A stretch of DNA of 24,713 nucleotides from JAKACA01 sp050010115 (GCA_050010115.1 JBEKLQ010000059.1:1-24713); one strand, 5' to 3'; shown: positions 14,803 through 21,932, counted from the first letter of the stretch. A program made the numbers and translations. Notes: generated from the letters alone by a model not told the origin.

Positions 14803-16445
14803 GGCCTTCGGCCGGCGAGCTTCGTCCGATGGCTCGGGTCGTGCTCGGCTGCCGGGGGAGCGACGCTGGCCAGCTCCGGCACGGGCTGCGGCGCCGGTGG
14901 GCCCACATAGCGGGAGCTCGGTCGGATGATGCGGTTGTCGGCTGCTTGCTCGAGCAGGTGCGCGCACCAACCCACGGCCCGGCTCACGGCGAAGGTCGGA
15001 GTGAACAGCTCCCGCGGGATGCCGCACAGCTCCATGACGACGCCGGCGTAGAACTCGACGTTCGTGTAGAGCCGGCGGCCGGGTTTCATCTCGTCGAGCA
15101 CGGCGACCACGGTCTGCTCGACCTGCTCGGCGAAGTCCACGAGCGGCCCACCGAGCTCCTCGGCGATCTCTCGCATCATCTCCGACCGCGGGTCGAGCGT
15201 CTTGTATACCCGGTGCCCGAAACCCATGATCCGGTCGCCACGCTCGACCGCCTCGCGGATGAACGCGTCGATGCGATCGGGAGTCCCGATCGCATCGAGC
15301 GTGTCGAGCGCCCGGCTCGGTGCTCCGCCATGGAGAGGGCCGGAGAGCGCAGCGATCCCGGCGACGACCGCAGCGGCAACGTCGGCGCCGGTGGACGTCA
15401 CGACCCGCGCCGTGAAGGTGGACGCATTGAGCCCGTGGTCGATGGTCGAGATGAGGTAGCGCTCGATCGCCCGGGCGTGGGCGGCCGACGGCTCCTCACC
15501 GAAGAGCATGTTGAGGTAGTTCGCCGAGAAACCCAACCCCTCCCTCGGCTCGACCGCCTCCTCCCCACGTCCCGTGCGCCACAGCGCGGCGACGAGCGTC
15601 GGTATGACCGCGCACACGCGCAGCGCATCGCGCCGGATCTCGGATCGCCCGAGGTCACGCGTAGCCTGGAAACCCTCGGCGGTTCCGAGCAGCGAGACGG
15701 CGGTGCGGAGCTGGTCCAGCGGCGGCGCTCCTCCGGCGGCCGAGACGAGTTGCGGGAGCAGGCGGGCGACGCCGACGGGCAGTGCCCGGAGCGGAGCTAC
15801 CTCAGTCGCGAAACCTGCGGCGTCGTCCGGCCCGGCCAGCTCTCCGTCGAAGAGGAGATGCCACACATCTTCGAAACTGCGGCGCTTGGCGAGCTCGATC
15901 GCCGAGTACTGCCGGTAGTGGTAGAAGCCCTCCACCCCTCGCACCGACCCGACGGCCGTCTCCGCAGCAACCACCCCTTCGAGGCCGCGGGGCACGTCGG
16001 TGAAGACGCCATCAACCGGTCGCAGTTGAGCGACGCGCACGAGGTCACGGATCGAGACCACACCGCGGACCTCGTCGCCCTCGATGACCGGGATGTGCCG
16101 GTAGCCATGGGCCACCAGGCTCCTCCAGGCGTCGACTACCTCGACGTCGGGGCCAACCGAGTCAGGATCCGCGGTCATCCAGTCCCCGACCGTCGCGGTG
16201 GAGGGATCCGCTCCGGCCGCTCCGGCCCGAACGAGGTCCCGCTCGGTCAAGATGCCCGCGAGCCGCGAGCCCGCGAGCACAAGGACCGAACCGACACCGT
16301 GATCGCTCATGCGGCTCGCCGCTGCCGCCAGCGACTCGTCCGACTCGGCACTGACCGGCGGGCTGGTCATGAGATCGGCCACGGTCTTCGGCGAAGGGGG
16401 AAGCGGCCGGTGCAGGTTCGGTAGGTCGGTGTGCGCGTGCTCCAT
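14697..16445 (-). CDS. Citrate synthase-family enzyme with two N-terminal CBS domains
   Basis: Fusion of 582 residues. A CBS pair covers about 22-75 (TVADLMTSPP, GVGSVLVL, GILTERDLV) and about 85-140 (TVGDWMTADP, YRHIPVIE, GVVSIRDLV); such pairs commonly bind adenine nucleotides. The citrate synthase fold follows from about 152 to 515: GVEGFYHYRQYSAIELA, His337 in DHGLNAST, His372 in GPLHGGAP, His411 in GFGHRVYK, NVEFYAG (463-469) and RPSSRYVGP. The usual catalytic Asp of NVDFY is Glu464 here. It condenses acetyl-CoA or propionyl-CoA with oxaloacetate; citrate versus methylcitrate activity cannot be decided. The ATG at 16445 lies 6 nt after a -10-like GATGAT that is 17 nt from a perfect TTGACA, so leaderless translation is likely. 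The tail of about 65 residues past the normal end lies antisense to the M20 gene. The divergent neighbour is a paralogue with an HTH domain. Confidence 0.92.
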   Translation of the reverse strand: MEHAHTDLPNLHRPLPPSPKTVADLMTSPPVSAESDESLAAAASRMSDHGVGSVLVLAGSRLAGILTERDLVRAGAAGADPSTATVGDWMTADPDSVGPDVEVVDAWRSLVAHGYRHIPVIEGDEVRGVVSIRDLVRVAQLRPVDGVFTDVPRGLEGVVAAETAVGSVRGVEGFYHYRQYSAIELAKRRSFEDVWHLLFDGELAGPDDAAGFATEVAPLRALPVGVARLLPQLVSAAGGAPPLDQLRTAVSLLGTAEGFQATRDLGRSEIRRDALRVCAVIPTLVAALWRTGRGEEAVEPREGLGFSANYLNMLFGEEPSAAHARAIERYLISTIDHGLNASTFTARVVTSTGADVAAAVVAGIAALSGPLHGGAPSRALDTLDAIGTPDRIDAFIREAVERGDRIMGFGHRVYKTLDPRSEMMREIAEELGGPLVDFAEQVEQTVVAVLDEMKPGRRLYTNVEFYAGVVMELCGIPRELFTPTFAVSRAVGWCAHLLEQAADNRIIRPSSRYVGPPAPQPVPELASVAPPAAEHDPSHRTKLAGRRPYPKNSRARRSNIETDICSDSTSTRSSSPWNIVVN

Positions 16446-16509
16446 GAGCCGATCATCCTCTGCCCGACCTACATTGTCAATGTTGATCGCATCAATATAT
16501 GATTCCAAG
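16446..16509. promoter_or_regulatory. Divergent promoters of the two citrate synthase genes, sharing one -35, with inverted repeat
   Basis: Minus strand: TTGACA (16480-16475), 17-nt spacer, GATGAT (16457-16452), 6 nt, ATG. Plus strand: TTGTCA (16474-16479), 18-nt spacer, TATGAT (16498-16503), 6 nt, GTG. Both -35 hexamers fall in the palindrome ATTGTCAAT (16473-16481), so two polymerases could not bind at once. The plus-strand spacer contains the inverted repeat TTGAT-CGC-ATCAA (16483-16495), a possible operator. The region is clearly richer in A+T than its surroundings. Elements are read directly; function is inferred. Confidence 0.75.
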
Positions 16510-17811
16510 GTGGCAAGAGCCGGAGACCGCGATCGACCCCCCGAGACCGGCTGGCTGCCGACAGCGGAGGCGGCACGCCGCCTCGGGATCAAGCGCGAGA
16601 CGCTCTATGCCTATGTGTCCCGCGGGATGCTGACGAGGCGGAGAGGGCCGGGAAGCCGAGAGAGTCGCTTCGACCCCGCCGAGGTCGCCCGTCTTGCGGA
16701 GCGGACTCGCTCCGGTGGGCGGGCCGGCTCGCTCGAGGTGGTCATCGACTCGAGCCTCACGCTGCTCGACCCTGCCGGGAGGCTCTGGTACCGGGGCAAG
16801 GATGCCGAGGCTGCCTGCCTCGAGATGAGTTTCGAGGAGATCGCCGAATGGCTCTGGATCGGTACGCCCACGGCTGACGCCGCCAGCCGCCCGCCGTTTG
16901 CCACGGCCGGCGCCGCCAGCCGGCCGGTGTTTGCCGCACCTGCCCCCGTCCTCGCCGTCGCCCGGAGGGCCGCCGCGGCACTCGACCCGGCATCGCCGTT
17001 GATCGACCGGTTGCGCGTCGGGCTCGCTGCGGCGGCGACGGCGGACCCACTGCGTTTCGACCGGCGGCCCGATGCCGTTGCCGCTGCAGGCCGGCGCATC
17101 ATCTCGGTGCTGGTCGACACGCTCCCACGACAACCCCGGTCGACCGGCGGTCCGACCGTCGGGGACGAGAAGGCTCGCATCGCCGATCGACTCTGGGCTC
17201 GCCTCTGTCCCAACCCGGGATCCCTCGATCAGATCGCGGTCCTGAATGCCTCCCTCGTACTGCTCGCCGATCACGAGATGGCGAGCTCGACGCTGGCAGC
17301 CCGGGTCGCGGCGTCCACGTGGGCCGATCCCTATCTCGTCGTGACCGCCGGCCTTGCCATCCTCGGCGGTCCGCTGCATGGAGGAGTCGGCGATCGGATC
17401 GTCCCGATGTTGCACGATGCGGTCGAGCGGGGGGCGGCAGAGGCGATAGCGGCGAGGTGGCGGCTCGGGGAGCAGGTGGCGGGTTTCGGGCATCTCGTCT
17501 ACACGAGCCGGGATCCCCGGGCAGAGGCGCTCTGGCCATTGCTCCAGGGCGCCTGGCCGGACGATCCGGTGATCAGCGCAACCGGGGACATCGTGGCGGC
17601 GGTGACGGCTCATGGGGCCACGTTCCCCAACGTCGACCTCATGCTGGCAGCGCTCGTCGCCTCCGCCGGCATGGTCCAAGGCTCTGCCGAGGTGATCTTC
17701 TCGATCGCCCGCACCGCCGGGTGGCTGGCGCACGCGATCGAGGAGTACGAGCACCGGCTGCGTTTCCGCCTGCGCGCCGCCTACTTGGGCCCGGCGCCCG
17801 AGCGCTCCTGA
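16510..17811 (+). CDS. Citrate synthase-family protein with N-terminal helix-turn-helix (MerR/excisionase-type)
   Basis: Protein of 433 residues. Residues about 15-65 form a DNA-binding HTH (LPTAEAARRLGIKRETLYAY, then a wing-like GPGSRESRFDPAEV), as in MerR and excisionase domains. The rest is a citrate synthase fold: LWYRGKDAEAACLEMSFEEIAEWLW, His255 in DHEMASST, His290 in GPLHGG, His328 in GFGHLVY and Asp376 in PNVDLML, so key catalytic residues are present. The usual Arg after the third His (GHRVY) is Leu. The GTG at 16510 is chosen because it follows TATGAT by 6 nt; an in-frame ATG at 16480 would lie inside the promoter. An Ala-rich loop with a small internal repeat (AASRPPFA, AASRPVFA) sits at about 125-142. 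HTH-bearing citrate synthase homologues exist in other actinobacteria; whether this one binds DNA, makes citrate, or both is open. Confidence 0.9.
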   Translation: MARAGDRDRPPETGWLPTAEAARRLGIKRETLYAYVSRGMLTRRRGPGSRESRFDPAEVARLAERTRSGGRAGSLEVVIDSSLTLLDPAGRLWYRGKDAEAACLEMSFEEIAEWLWIGTPTADAASRPPFATAGAASRPVFAAPAPVLAVARRAAAALDPASPLIDRLRVGLAAAATADPLRFDRRPDAVAAAGRRIISVLVDTLPRQPRSTGGPTVGDEKARIADRLWARLCPNPGSLDQIAVLNASLVLLADHEMASSTLAARVAASTWADPYLVVTAGLAILGGPLHGGVGDRIVPMLHDAVERGAAEAIAARWRLGEQVAGFGHLVYTSRDPRAEALWPLLQGAWPDDPVISATGDIVAAVTAHGATFPNVDLMLAALVASAGMVQGSAEVIFSIARTAGWLAHAIEEYEHRLRFRLRAAYLGPAPERS

Positions 17812-17819
17812 CTGGCTGA

Positions 17820-18179
17820 CTACTTGACGATCAGGAGCACAACGACGATCACTACCAGAAAGCCCACTCCGATCAGCACGGGAACCAGCCATCCCCGACC
17901 AGTGCCAAGCACGCTGCCAGCGGTCGGCCGCGTCCCCGGCTTGCCGAGGAAGCTCTCTCGCCACTCCTCGTCCGACCAGCCTCGAGGTGCTGGCGGGATC
18001 ACGTTCCGCAGGCCCTCGGGGATTTGAGGATCACGGCTCGGGGGGCGGGGCGGTGGCTCGGTGGCGCGGTCCGCTACCTGGGGCGGGGGACCCGGCAGCT
18101 CGTGCGTGCCGGTGGGTTCGGGCGTACGGGCGTTCGGCTCAGCCTCGGCACCCGGTCCCGGTTCGGTCACAAGCGCCAT
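17820..18179 (-). CDS. Small proline-rich tail-anchored membrane protein, unknown function
   Basis: Predicted protein of 119 residues. The first 60 residues are rich in Pro, Glu and Arg (PPPQVADRATEPPPRPPSRD). A conserved-looking middle follows (IPEGLRNVIPPAPRGWSDEEWRESFLGKPG), then one hydrophobic segment at about 97-118 ending in a single Lys, so it should be anchored by its C-terminus with the body in the cytoplasm. No known family is recognised. The ATG at 18179 is the best start, with a weak GGGTGAT upstream; an in-frame GTG at 18185 is possible. The same frame stays open far upstream but lies antisense to the acyl-CoA ligase and is not credible there. It ends 8 nt from the convergent HTH-citrate synthase gene. 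Confidence 0.7.
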   Translation of the reverse strand: MALVTEPGPGAEAEPNARTPEPTGTHELPGPPPQVADRATEPPPRPPSRDPQIPEGLRNVIPPAPRGWSDEEWRESFLGKPGTRPTAGSVLGTGRGWLVPVLIGVGFLVVIVVVLLIVK

Positions 18180-18249
18180 TATCACCCGGTTGTCTCTGCC
18201 CTGCCGGGATCCGCCGCCGATGGGAGTGCGGACGTCACCTCGCTCCAGG

Positions 18250-18271
18250 TAGCGTAACGAGAACACGTTCC
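18250..18271. promoter_or_regulatory. Symmetric -10 TAGCGTA followed by KstR-like palindrome
   Basis: TAGCGTA (18250-18256) again reads as a -10 on both strands. Immediately beside it GAGAACACGTTCCA (18259-18272) contains GAAC-AC-GTTC and matches the KstR operator TNNAACNNGTTNNA at all but its first specified base. It would lie at the start point of plus-strand transcription toward the acyl-CoA ligase. The 2-nt centre rules out the LexA pattern. Regulator identity is inferred only. Confidence 0.45.
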
Positions 18272-18344
18272 AATTTGTGTCTGCGCAGGCGACGCGCCGC
18301 GCGGTCGTGGCAGCGCGCTTCGGCGTGGCCGGGAGGGAGAAGCG

Positions 18345-19892
18345 GTGGAGTTCGGTTTCTGGGCCATGGCAGCTGACCAGCCTGATCAGATCGCCGTCGT
18401 CGAGCCCGACGGCACCGAGATCACGGCCGGCGCGATGCTCGCCCGTTGCAACCGCCTGGTTCACGGGTTGCAGGCGCTCGGCCTCGAGCACGGCGATGTC
18501 GTTGCCGCAGTCATGCCGAATTGCGCTGAGTTCTACACCGTCTACCTGGCCTGCCTGCAGGCCGGCTGGTACTTCGTACCGATCAACAACCACTCGGTCG
18601 GCCCCGAGATCGCGTACATCCTGGAGAACAGCGAGGCAAAGGCGCTCGTGGCGCACGAACGGTTCGCGGACGCCTGCGTAGCCGGTGCGAAGGAGGCCGG
18701 ACTGGCGGAGGAGCGGTGCTTCGCCGTGGGAGAGGTGGCCGGGTTTCGACCTATCACGGAGCTGATCGACCCTCACCCCGAGACCCTGCCCCCCCGGAGA
18801 GCGGCGGGGATGGTGATGAACTACACCTCGGGCACGACCGGGCAGCCGAAGGGCATTCGGCGCTCGCTCTCCGGAGTATCGCCAGAGGACGCCGGCATCG
18901 GCTTCGGCGGCATCCTCATGCTGTTCGGCATCAACCCCCGTGATGACAACGTTCACCTGGTCGGCTCGCCGCTCTACCACACCGCCGTGCTGGTCTTCTC
19001 GGGAGCAGCGCTCAACTTCGGGCACACCGTCGTCCTCATGGACAAGTGGAGCGGCGAAGGGATGCTCGAGCGCATCGAGAAGTACCGGGTGACGCACAGC
19101 CATCTGGTTCCGACGCAGTTTCGCCGGATGTTGGCACTCCCCGAGAAGCAGCGGCTCTCGTACGACCTGTCATCGATGCGCCACATGATCCACGCGGCGG
19201 CGCCCTGCCCGGTGGATGTGAAGCGCCGCATGATCGAGTGGTGGGGCCCGGTGGTCGACGAGTACTACGCCGCCAGCGAGGGCGGCGGGACGATCGTCAC
19301 GTCCGAGGAGTGGCTGCGCAAGCCCGGCACCGTCGGGAAGAAGTGGCCCATTTCCGAAGTGGCGATCTTCGACGACGCGGGCAATCTGCTCGGCCCGAAT
19401 GAGATCGGCACTGTCTACATGTCGATGGGCGCCCTGAACTTCGAGTATCACAAGGACCCGGCAAAGACGGCCGCCAGCCGGATCGACAACTACTTCACGG
19501 TCGGCGATCTGGGCTACCTCGACGAGGACGGGTACCTGTTCCTCTGCGACCGGAAGATCGACATGATCATCTGGGGCGGCACGAATATCTACCCGGCTGA
19601 GATCGAAGGCGAGCTGGTCTCGCACCCCAAGGTGATCGACGCCGCCGTCTTCGGCATCCCCGACGAGGAGTGGGGCGAGCAGATTAAAGCAGTCGTCGAG
19701 CCCGCCGAGGACGTCGAGCCGGGTCCGGAGCTCGAGGCTGAGCTACTGGCGTTCTGTGCTGAGCGACTGGCGAGGTACAAGGTGCCGAAGTCGATCCAGT
19801 TCGTGGCGGAGCTGCCGCGCGACCCCAACGGGAAACTGCTCAAGCGCAAGCTCCGGGACCCGTACTGGGAAGGGCACGAGCGGGTGATCTGA
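18345..19892 (+). CDS. Fatty acyl-CoA ligase (FadD-like, AMP-binding family)
   Basis: Adenylate-forming enzyme of 515 residues that activates a fatty acid to acyl-AMP and then acyl-CoA. Motifs in order: the P-loop YTSGTTGQPKGIRRS (160-174), GSPLYHTAVL, YYAASEGGG, the hinge region VGDLGYLDEDGYLFLCDRKIDMI, GGTNIYPAEIE, and the catalytic Lys497 in PRDPNGKLLKRKL. Overall pattern resembles the long-chain ligases of the PRK08276/FadD4-like group in actinobacteria; chain length is not predictable. The GTG start follows a strong GGGAGG ribosome site at about 8 nt, unlike the leaderless genes nearby, and gives a leader of about 80 nt from the -10 at 18250. No oxidation genes follow on this strand, so it appears to be a stand-alone ligase. 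Confidence 0.94.
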   Translation: MEFGFWAMAADQPDQIAVVEPDGTEITAGAMLARCNRLVHGLQALGLEHGDVVAAVMPNCAEFYTVYLACLQAGWYFVPINNHSVGPEIAYILENSEAKALVAHERFADACVAGAKEAGLAEERCFAVGEVAGFRPITELIDPHPETLPPRRAAGMVMNYTSGTTGQPKGIRRSLSGVSPEDAGIGFGGILMLFGINPRDDNVHLVGSPLYHTAVLVFSGAALNFGHTVVLMDKWSGEGMLERIEKYRVTHSHLVPTQFRRMLALPEKQRLSYDLSSMRHMIHAAAPCPVDVKRRMIEWWGPVVDEYYAASEGGGTIVTSEEWLRKPGTVGKKWPISEVAIFDDAGNLLGPNEIGTVYMSMGALNFEYHKDPAKTAASRIDNYFTVGDLGYLDEDGYLFLCDRKIDMIIWGGTNIYPAEIEGELVSHPKVIDAAVFGIPDEEWGEQIKAVVEPAEDVEPGPELEAELLAFCAERLARYKVPKSIQFVAELPRDPNGKLLKRKLRDPYWEGHERVI

Positions 19893-20235
19893 GGATGGCG
19901 CCGGCGGGTTGGGCTGGCGGGTGGGGCCGTGGAAGTCGGTTGTTTGCCGAGCTCGGGTGACCACGTTCCGCGAATTGGGCTGCCGCCAGTTGACCAAGGG
20001 CTGACGTCGCTGGGCCTGAGTGAAGCGCTCCGCAGAGCCGGCTAGCAGAGGATTTTGGCGGACTCAGCCGGGCGACAGCCGCTGACTGACGGTATTGGCG
20101 GGCCGGCCTCCTGGCAGCGTGAGGCACAGTAATGGATGTTCTGGCGTCGAGAACGCCTTGTTGGGCTGCGGATTGATAGGAGCAAATAAGCGGCGTTCGG
20201 GGCGGGTCTGCCGGACGGACGACGCTCCGGTTCCC

Positions 20236-20466
20236 TCATGATCCCTGATTCGTCCCTGAAGTCCTGCTTGAGCAGGTAAACGATCGCTTAGACAGCCACC
20301 GGCCGCCGAGCGCGCGTTCGACCCTCTCCCTCACGCGATGCTTCCGACTCATGGCCACGAGCACGGGGGTGGTGATCGTCCCGAGGAACGAGCGGATCGG
20401 AACGTCGGTCGAGAGCCACCAGGTGGCCGGTGAACGCCTCATAGTTGACCGGGGAAGCACCAGCAC
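20236..20466 (-). CDS. Possible small protein or gene remnant, doubtful
   Basis: Open frame of 76 codons, with internal ATG after 8 codons. Third positions are strongly G/C, and the middle (STDVPIRSFLGTITTPVLVAMSRKHR) has a short hydrophobic run followed by basic residues (MSRKHRVRERVERALGGRW). No family is recognised. It begins inside the predicted terminator hairpin of the secreted-protein gene and has no ribosome site, both arguments against it. A 50-codon plus-strand frame covers the same stretch with equally good base use, so the signal may be compositional only. Confidence 0.2.
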   Translation of the reverse strand: MLVLPRSTMRRSPATWWLSTDVPIRSFLGTITTPVLVAMSRKHRVRERVERALGGRWLSKRSFTCSSRTSGTNQGS

Positions 20467-20486
20467 TGCTGATGCTCCCCCGGTCA
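20446..20486 (-). terminator. Hairpin downstream of the secreted-protein gene
   Basis: Arms TGACCGGGG-a-AGCA-c-CAGC and GCTG-a-TGCT-c-CCCCGGTCA pair at 17 positions with two mismatches around a 3-nt loop. It lies 14 nt past the minus-strand stop codon. No T-run follows on the minus strand, so it is a strong structure but not a textbook intrinsic terminator. Confidence 0.55.
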
Positions 20487-20499
20487 GTGCGGTTGTCAG

Positions 20500-21603
20500 T
20501 TAGCCGACACCGAGACGCCGGAGCACACGGGGCAGCTCGGCGCTGGAGATCGGGCGAGCGGCAGGCGGGGACGTCGGGGCCGAAGTCGTCGTCGTCGTCG
20601 GCGGCGGGGGCGTCCCGATGCTCGCCTTGAACGCGGACAGCAGGATCTTGGCTTCGTCCGGCGGTAGAGGCGATGTGTAGCCCTCAGCTGAATAGTTGTA
20701 ACCGACGTCGAAGCTGCCGGTGAGCGTGAGGCTGTTGACCCCGGACGCCGCGGGCAGGCCTGCCGAGGCATCCAGCGCCGCCTCAACCGGAATGTTCTTC
20801 ACACCACCCGGCCCGCAGCCGCTGAGGGCGGGCGCAGAGAATGTGTCGTCGCCGGCCGTGGACTGGGTTGCCAGGACCTGGGTATCCGGGTGCTTGGTCG
20901 GGTTCGGGTCGGTTTCAAGTTGCCCGCTGCTGATGCTGAGTGACGGGTTGAGCACGACCGGGTTGCCGATCGTGCCGATGGAGCAGTCGTTGCCCAGCAG
21001 TGGGTTGATCAGCTTGAACATCACTGGCTGCGTCCAGCTGAGGAGATTGAAGTTCGTGATCGCGCCAGCGGACTGAGCCAGCGCGTACACGTCGAGGTAC
21101 TTGCCGCCGAAGGACGTGGCCTGCTGGCACAGGTTCTCGACGACCTTGTTGCTGCTGGGGCAGCCCAGCATCGTGGTCAGGCTCTCCGGGATCAGGTCCG
21201 GCTTGGTGACCAGCATCGCCGATTGGCCGGCCAACGGCGGCACGACGTCGGCGTAGTAGGTCTGGTCCTGCCCCGCCCAGAAGCCGAACTGCACATTCAC
21301 CGGCTGCACAACCGGCGTGATGATGTTGCCGATCGTGATCGAGCCGCTGGTCGTGTTCGCGGCGACGCACGCCGCTACGAACACGGATTCGTGCATAAGC
21401 GGGTTATATAGCGGGCAGTTGGTAAATGATGTGTAGATACCTCCTGGCGGCGGGTAGCCCGGCCCGATCTCGCTGGGGCCTGCGTGCGATTTCGGTTGTG
21501 CCCCCGCCGACGACGTCACCGCGGTCACGGTCATCGCTGCCGCGATCACTGCCGTCGCGCCAAACAAGAACCTGCGACGGATCCGATGCTTGGATACTTT
21601 CAT
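20500..21603 (-). CDS. Secreted protein of unknown function with Tat-like signal peptide
   Basis: Protein of 367 residues. The signal peptide has a basic start KVSKHRIRRRFLFG, in which RRRFL fits the twin-arginine pattern RRxFL, a hydrophobic core and a likely cleavage after Ala35 (SAGA before QPKSH). The mature part has six cysteines (TNCPLY, AACVAA, LGCPSS, NLCQQ, NDCSIG, SGCGPG), suggesting up to three disulfides, and is rich in small polar residues. Near the end a Pro/Thr linker (GTPPPPTTTTTSAP) leads to a short tail ISSAELPRVLRRLGVG. No family is recognised and no enzymatic motif is visible. The ATG at 21603 is chosen because GGGAGAAGA lies about 6 nt upstream; an adjacent GTG is the alternative. 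A long leader with tandem repeats precedes it. Confidence 0.82.
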   Translation of the reverse strand: MKVSKHRIRRRFLFGATAVIAAAMTVTAVTSSAGAQPKSHAGPSEIGPGYPPPGGIYTSFTNCPLYNPLMHESVFVAACVAANTTSGSITIGNIITPVVQPVNVQFGFWAGQDQTYYADVVPPLAGQSAMLVTKPDLIPESLTTMLGCPSSNKVVENLCQQATSFGGKYLDVYALAQSAGAITNFNLLSWTQPVMFKLINPLLGNDCSIGTIGNPVVLNPSLSISSGQLETDPNPTKHPDTQVLATQSTAGDDTFSAPALSGCGPGGVKNIPVEAALDASAGLPAASGVNSLTLTGSFDVGYNYSAEGYTSPLPPDEAKILLSAFKASIGTPPPPTTTTTSAPTSPPAARPISSAELPRVLRRLGVG

Positions 21604-21623
21604 CACTCTTCTCCCTATTCCCT

Positions 21624-21655
21624 GGTTGGTTTACTCATCGGTTGGTTTACTCATC
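21624..21655. repeat. Perfect tandem repeat, two copies of a 16-bp unit
   Basis: GGTTGGTTTACTCATC occurs twice head to tail, 21 nt upstream of the secreted-protein start, inside its probable 5' leader. On the transcribed strand the unit is GATGAGTAAACCAACC. A third partial match, GATGAGTA, occurs at 21948-21955 next to a TTGACA. Confidence 0.9.
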
Positions 21656-21932
21656 AATCGGTGTTTGCAAGGCGCCCTAAAAGAACTTGAAGGGCCGCCC
21701 AAGGCCACACGTTGACTCCGACCATCCTTGAGAAAAATGTGTGAAGACGCGTACGACCTAGGTCACGACCGGTCTATGCCTGAGAAACCCCCCTCCAATC
21801 ATTAGACGCCTGTCGTCAGCTTGTTGGCTTCCCTCGGGGCTTCCTGTCGGGCCCAGTTCTTGTCGGCGTGCTCATCGACGCTCTCAGCGTCCGGTCACAC
21901 TCTCAGCTTGCAACAAGCTACCCGCCGGTAAC

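Larger units (their letters stand above)
19893..20499. other. Intergenic region without a convincing gene
   Basis: About 600 nt between the acyl-CoA ligase and the secreted protein. I see no clear homology in any frame. It contains a perfect small hairpin CCTGC-TTGA-GCAGG (20263-20276), a large imperfect hairpin at its right end, and two short open frames with coding-like third-position G/C near 20236-20466 (minus) and 20352-20501 (plus). It may be the remnant of a lost gene. Confidence 0.6.

Noticed and set aside
14475..16424. Plus-strand open frame of 649 codons
   Set aside because: Antisense to the well-supported CBS-citrate synthase; composition is that of a high-GC shadow frame.
16309..16509. 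Upstream extension of the HTH-citrate synthase
   Set aside because: It would read through the CBS-citrate synthase start and the shared promoter, and has no HTH or enzyme homology.
18261..18270. GAACACGTTC as a third LexA box
   Set aside because: The half-sites are 2 nt apart rather than 4 and the neighbouring gene is a fatty acyl-CoA ligase; a TetR-type operator fits better.
18180..19103. N-terminal extension of the tail-anchored protein frame, about 300 codons
   Set aside because: It runs antisense to the acyl-CoA ligase and across the divergent promoter; only the part after 18179 looks like protein.
21690..21900. Riboswitch in the leader of the secreted-protein gene
   Set aside because: I looked for cyclic-di-AMP, cobalamin and cyclic-di-GMP type cores and could not match conserved positions.
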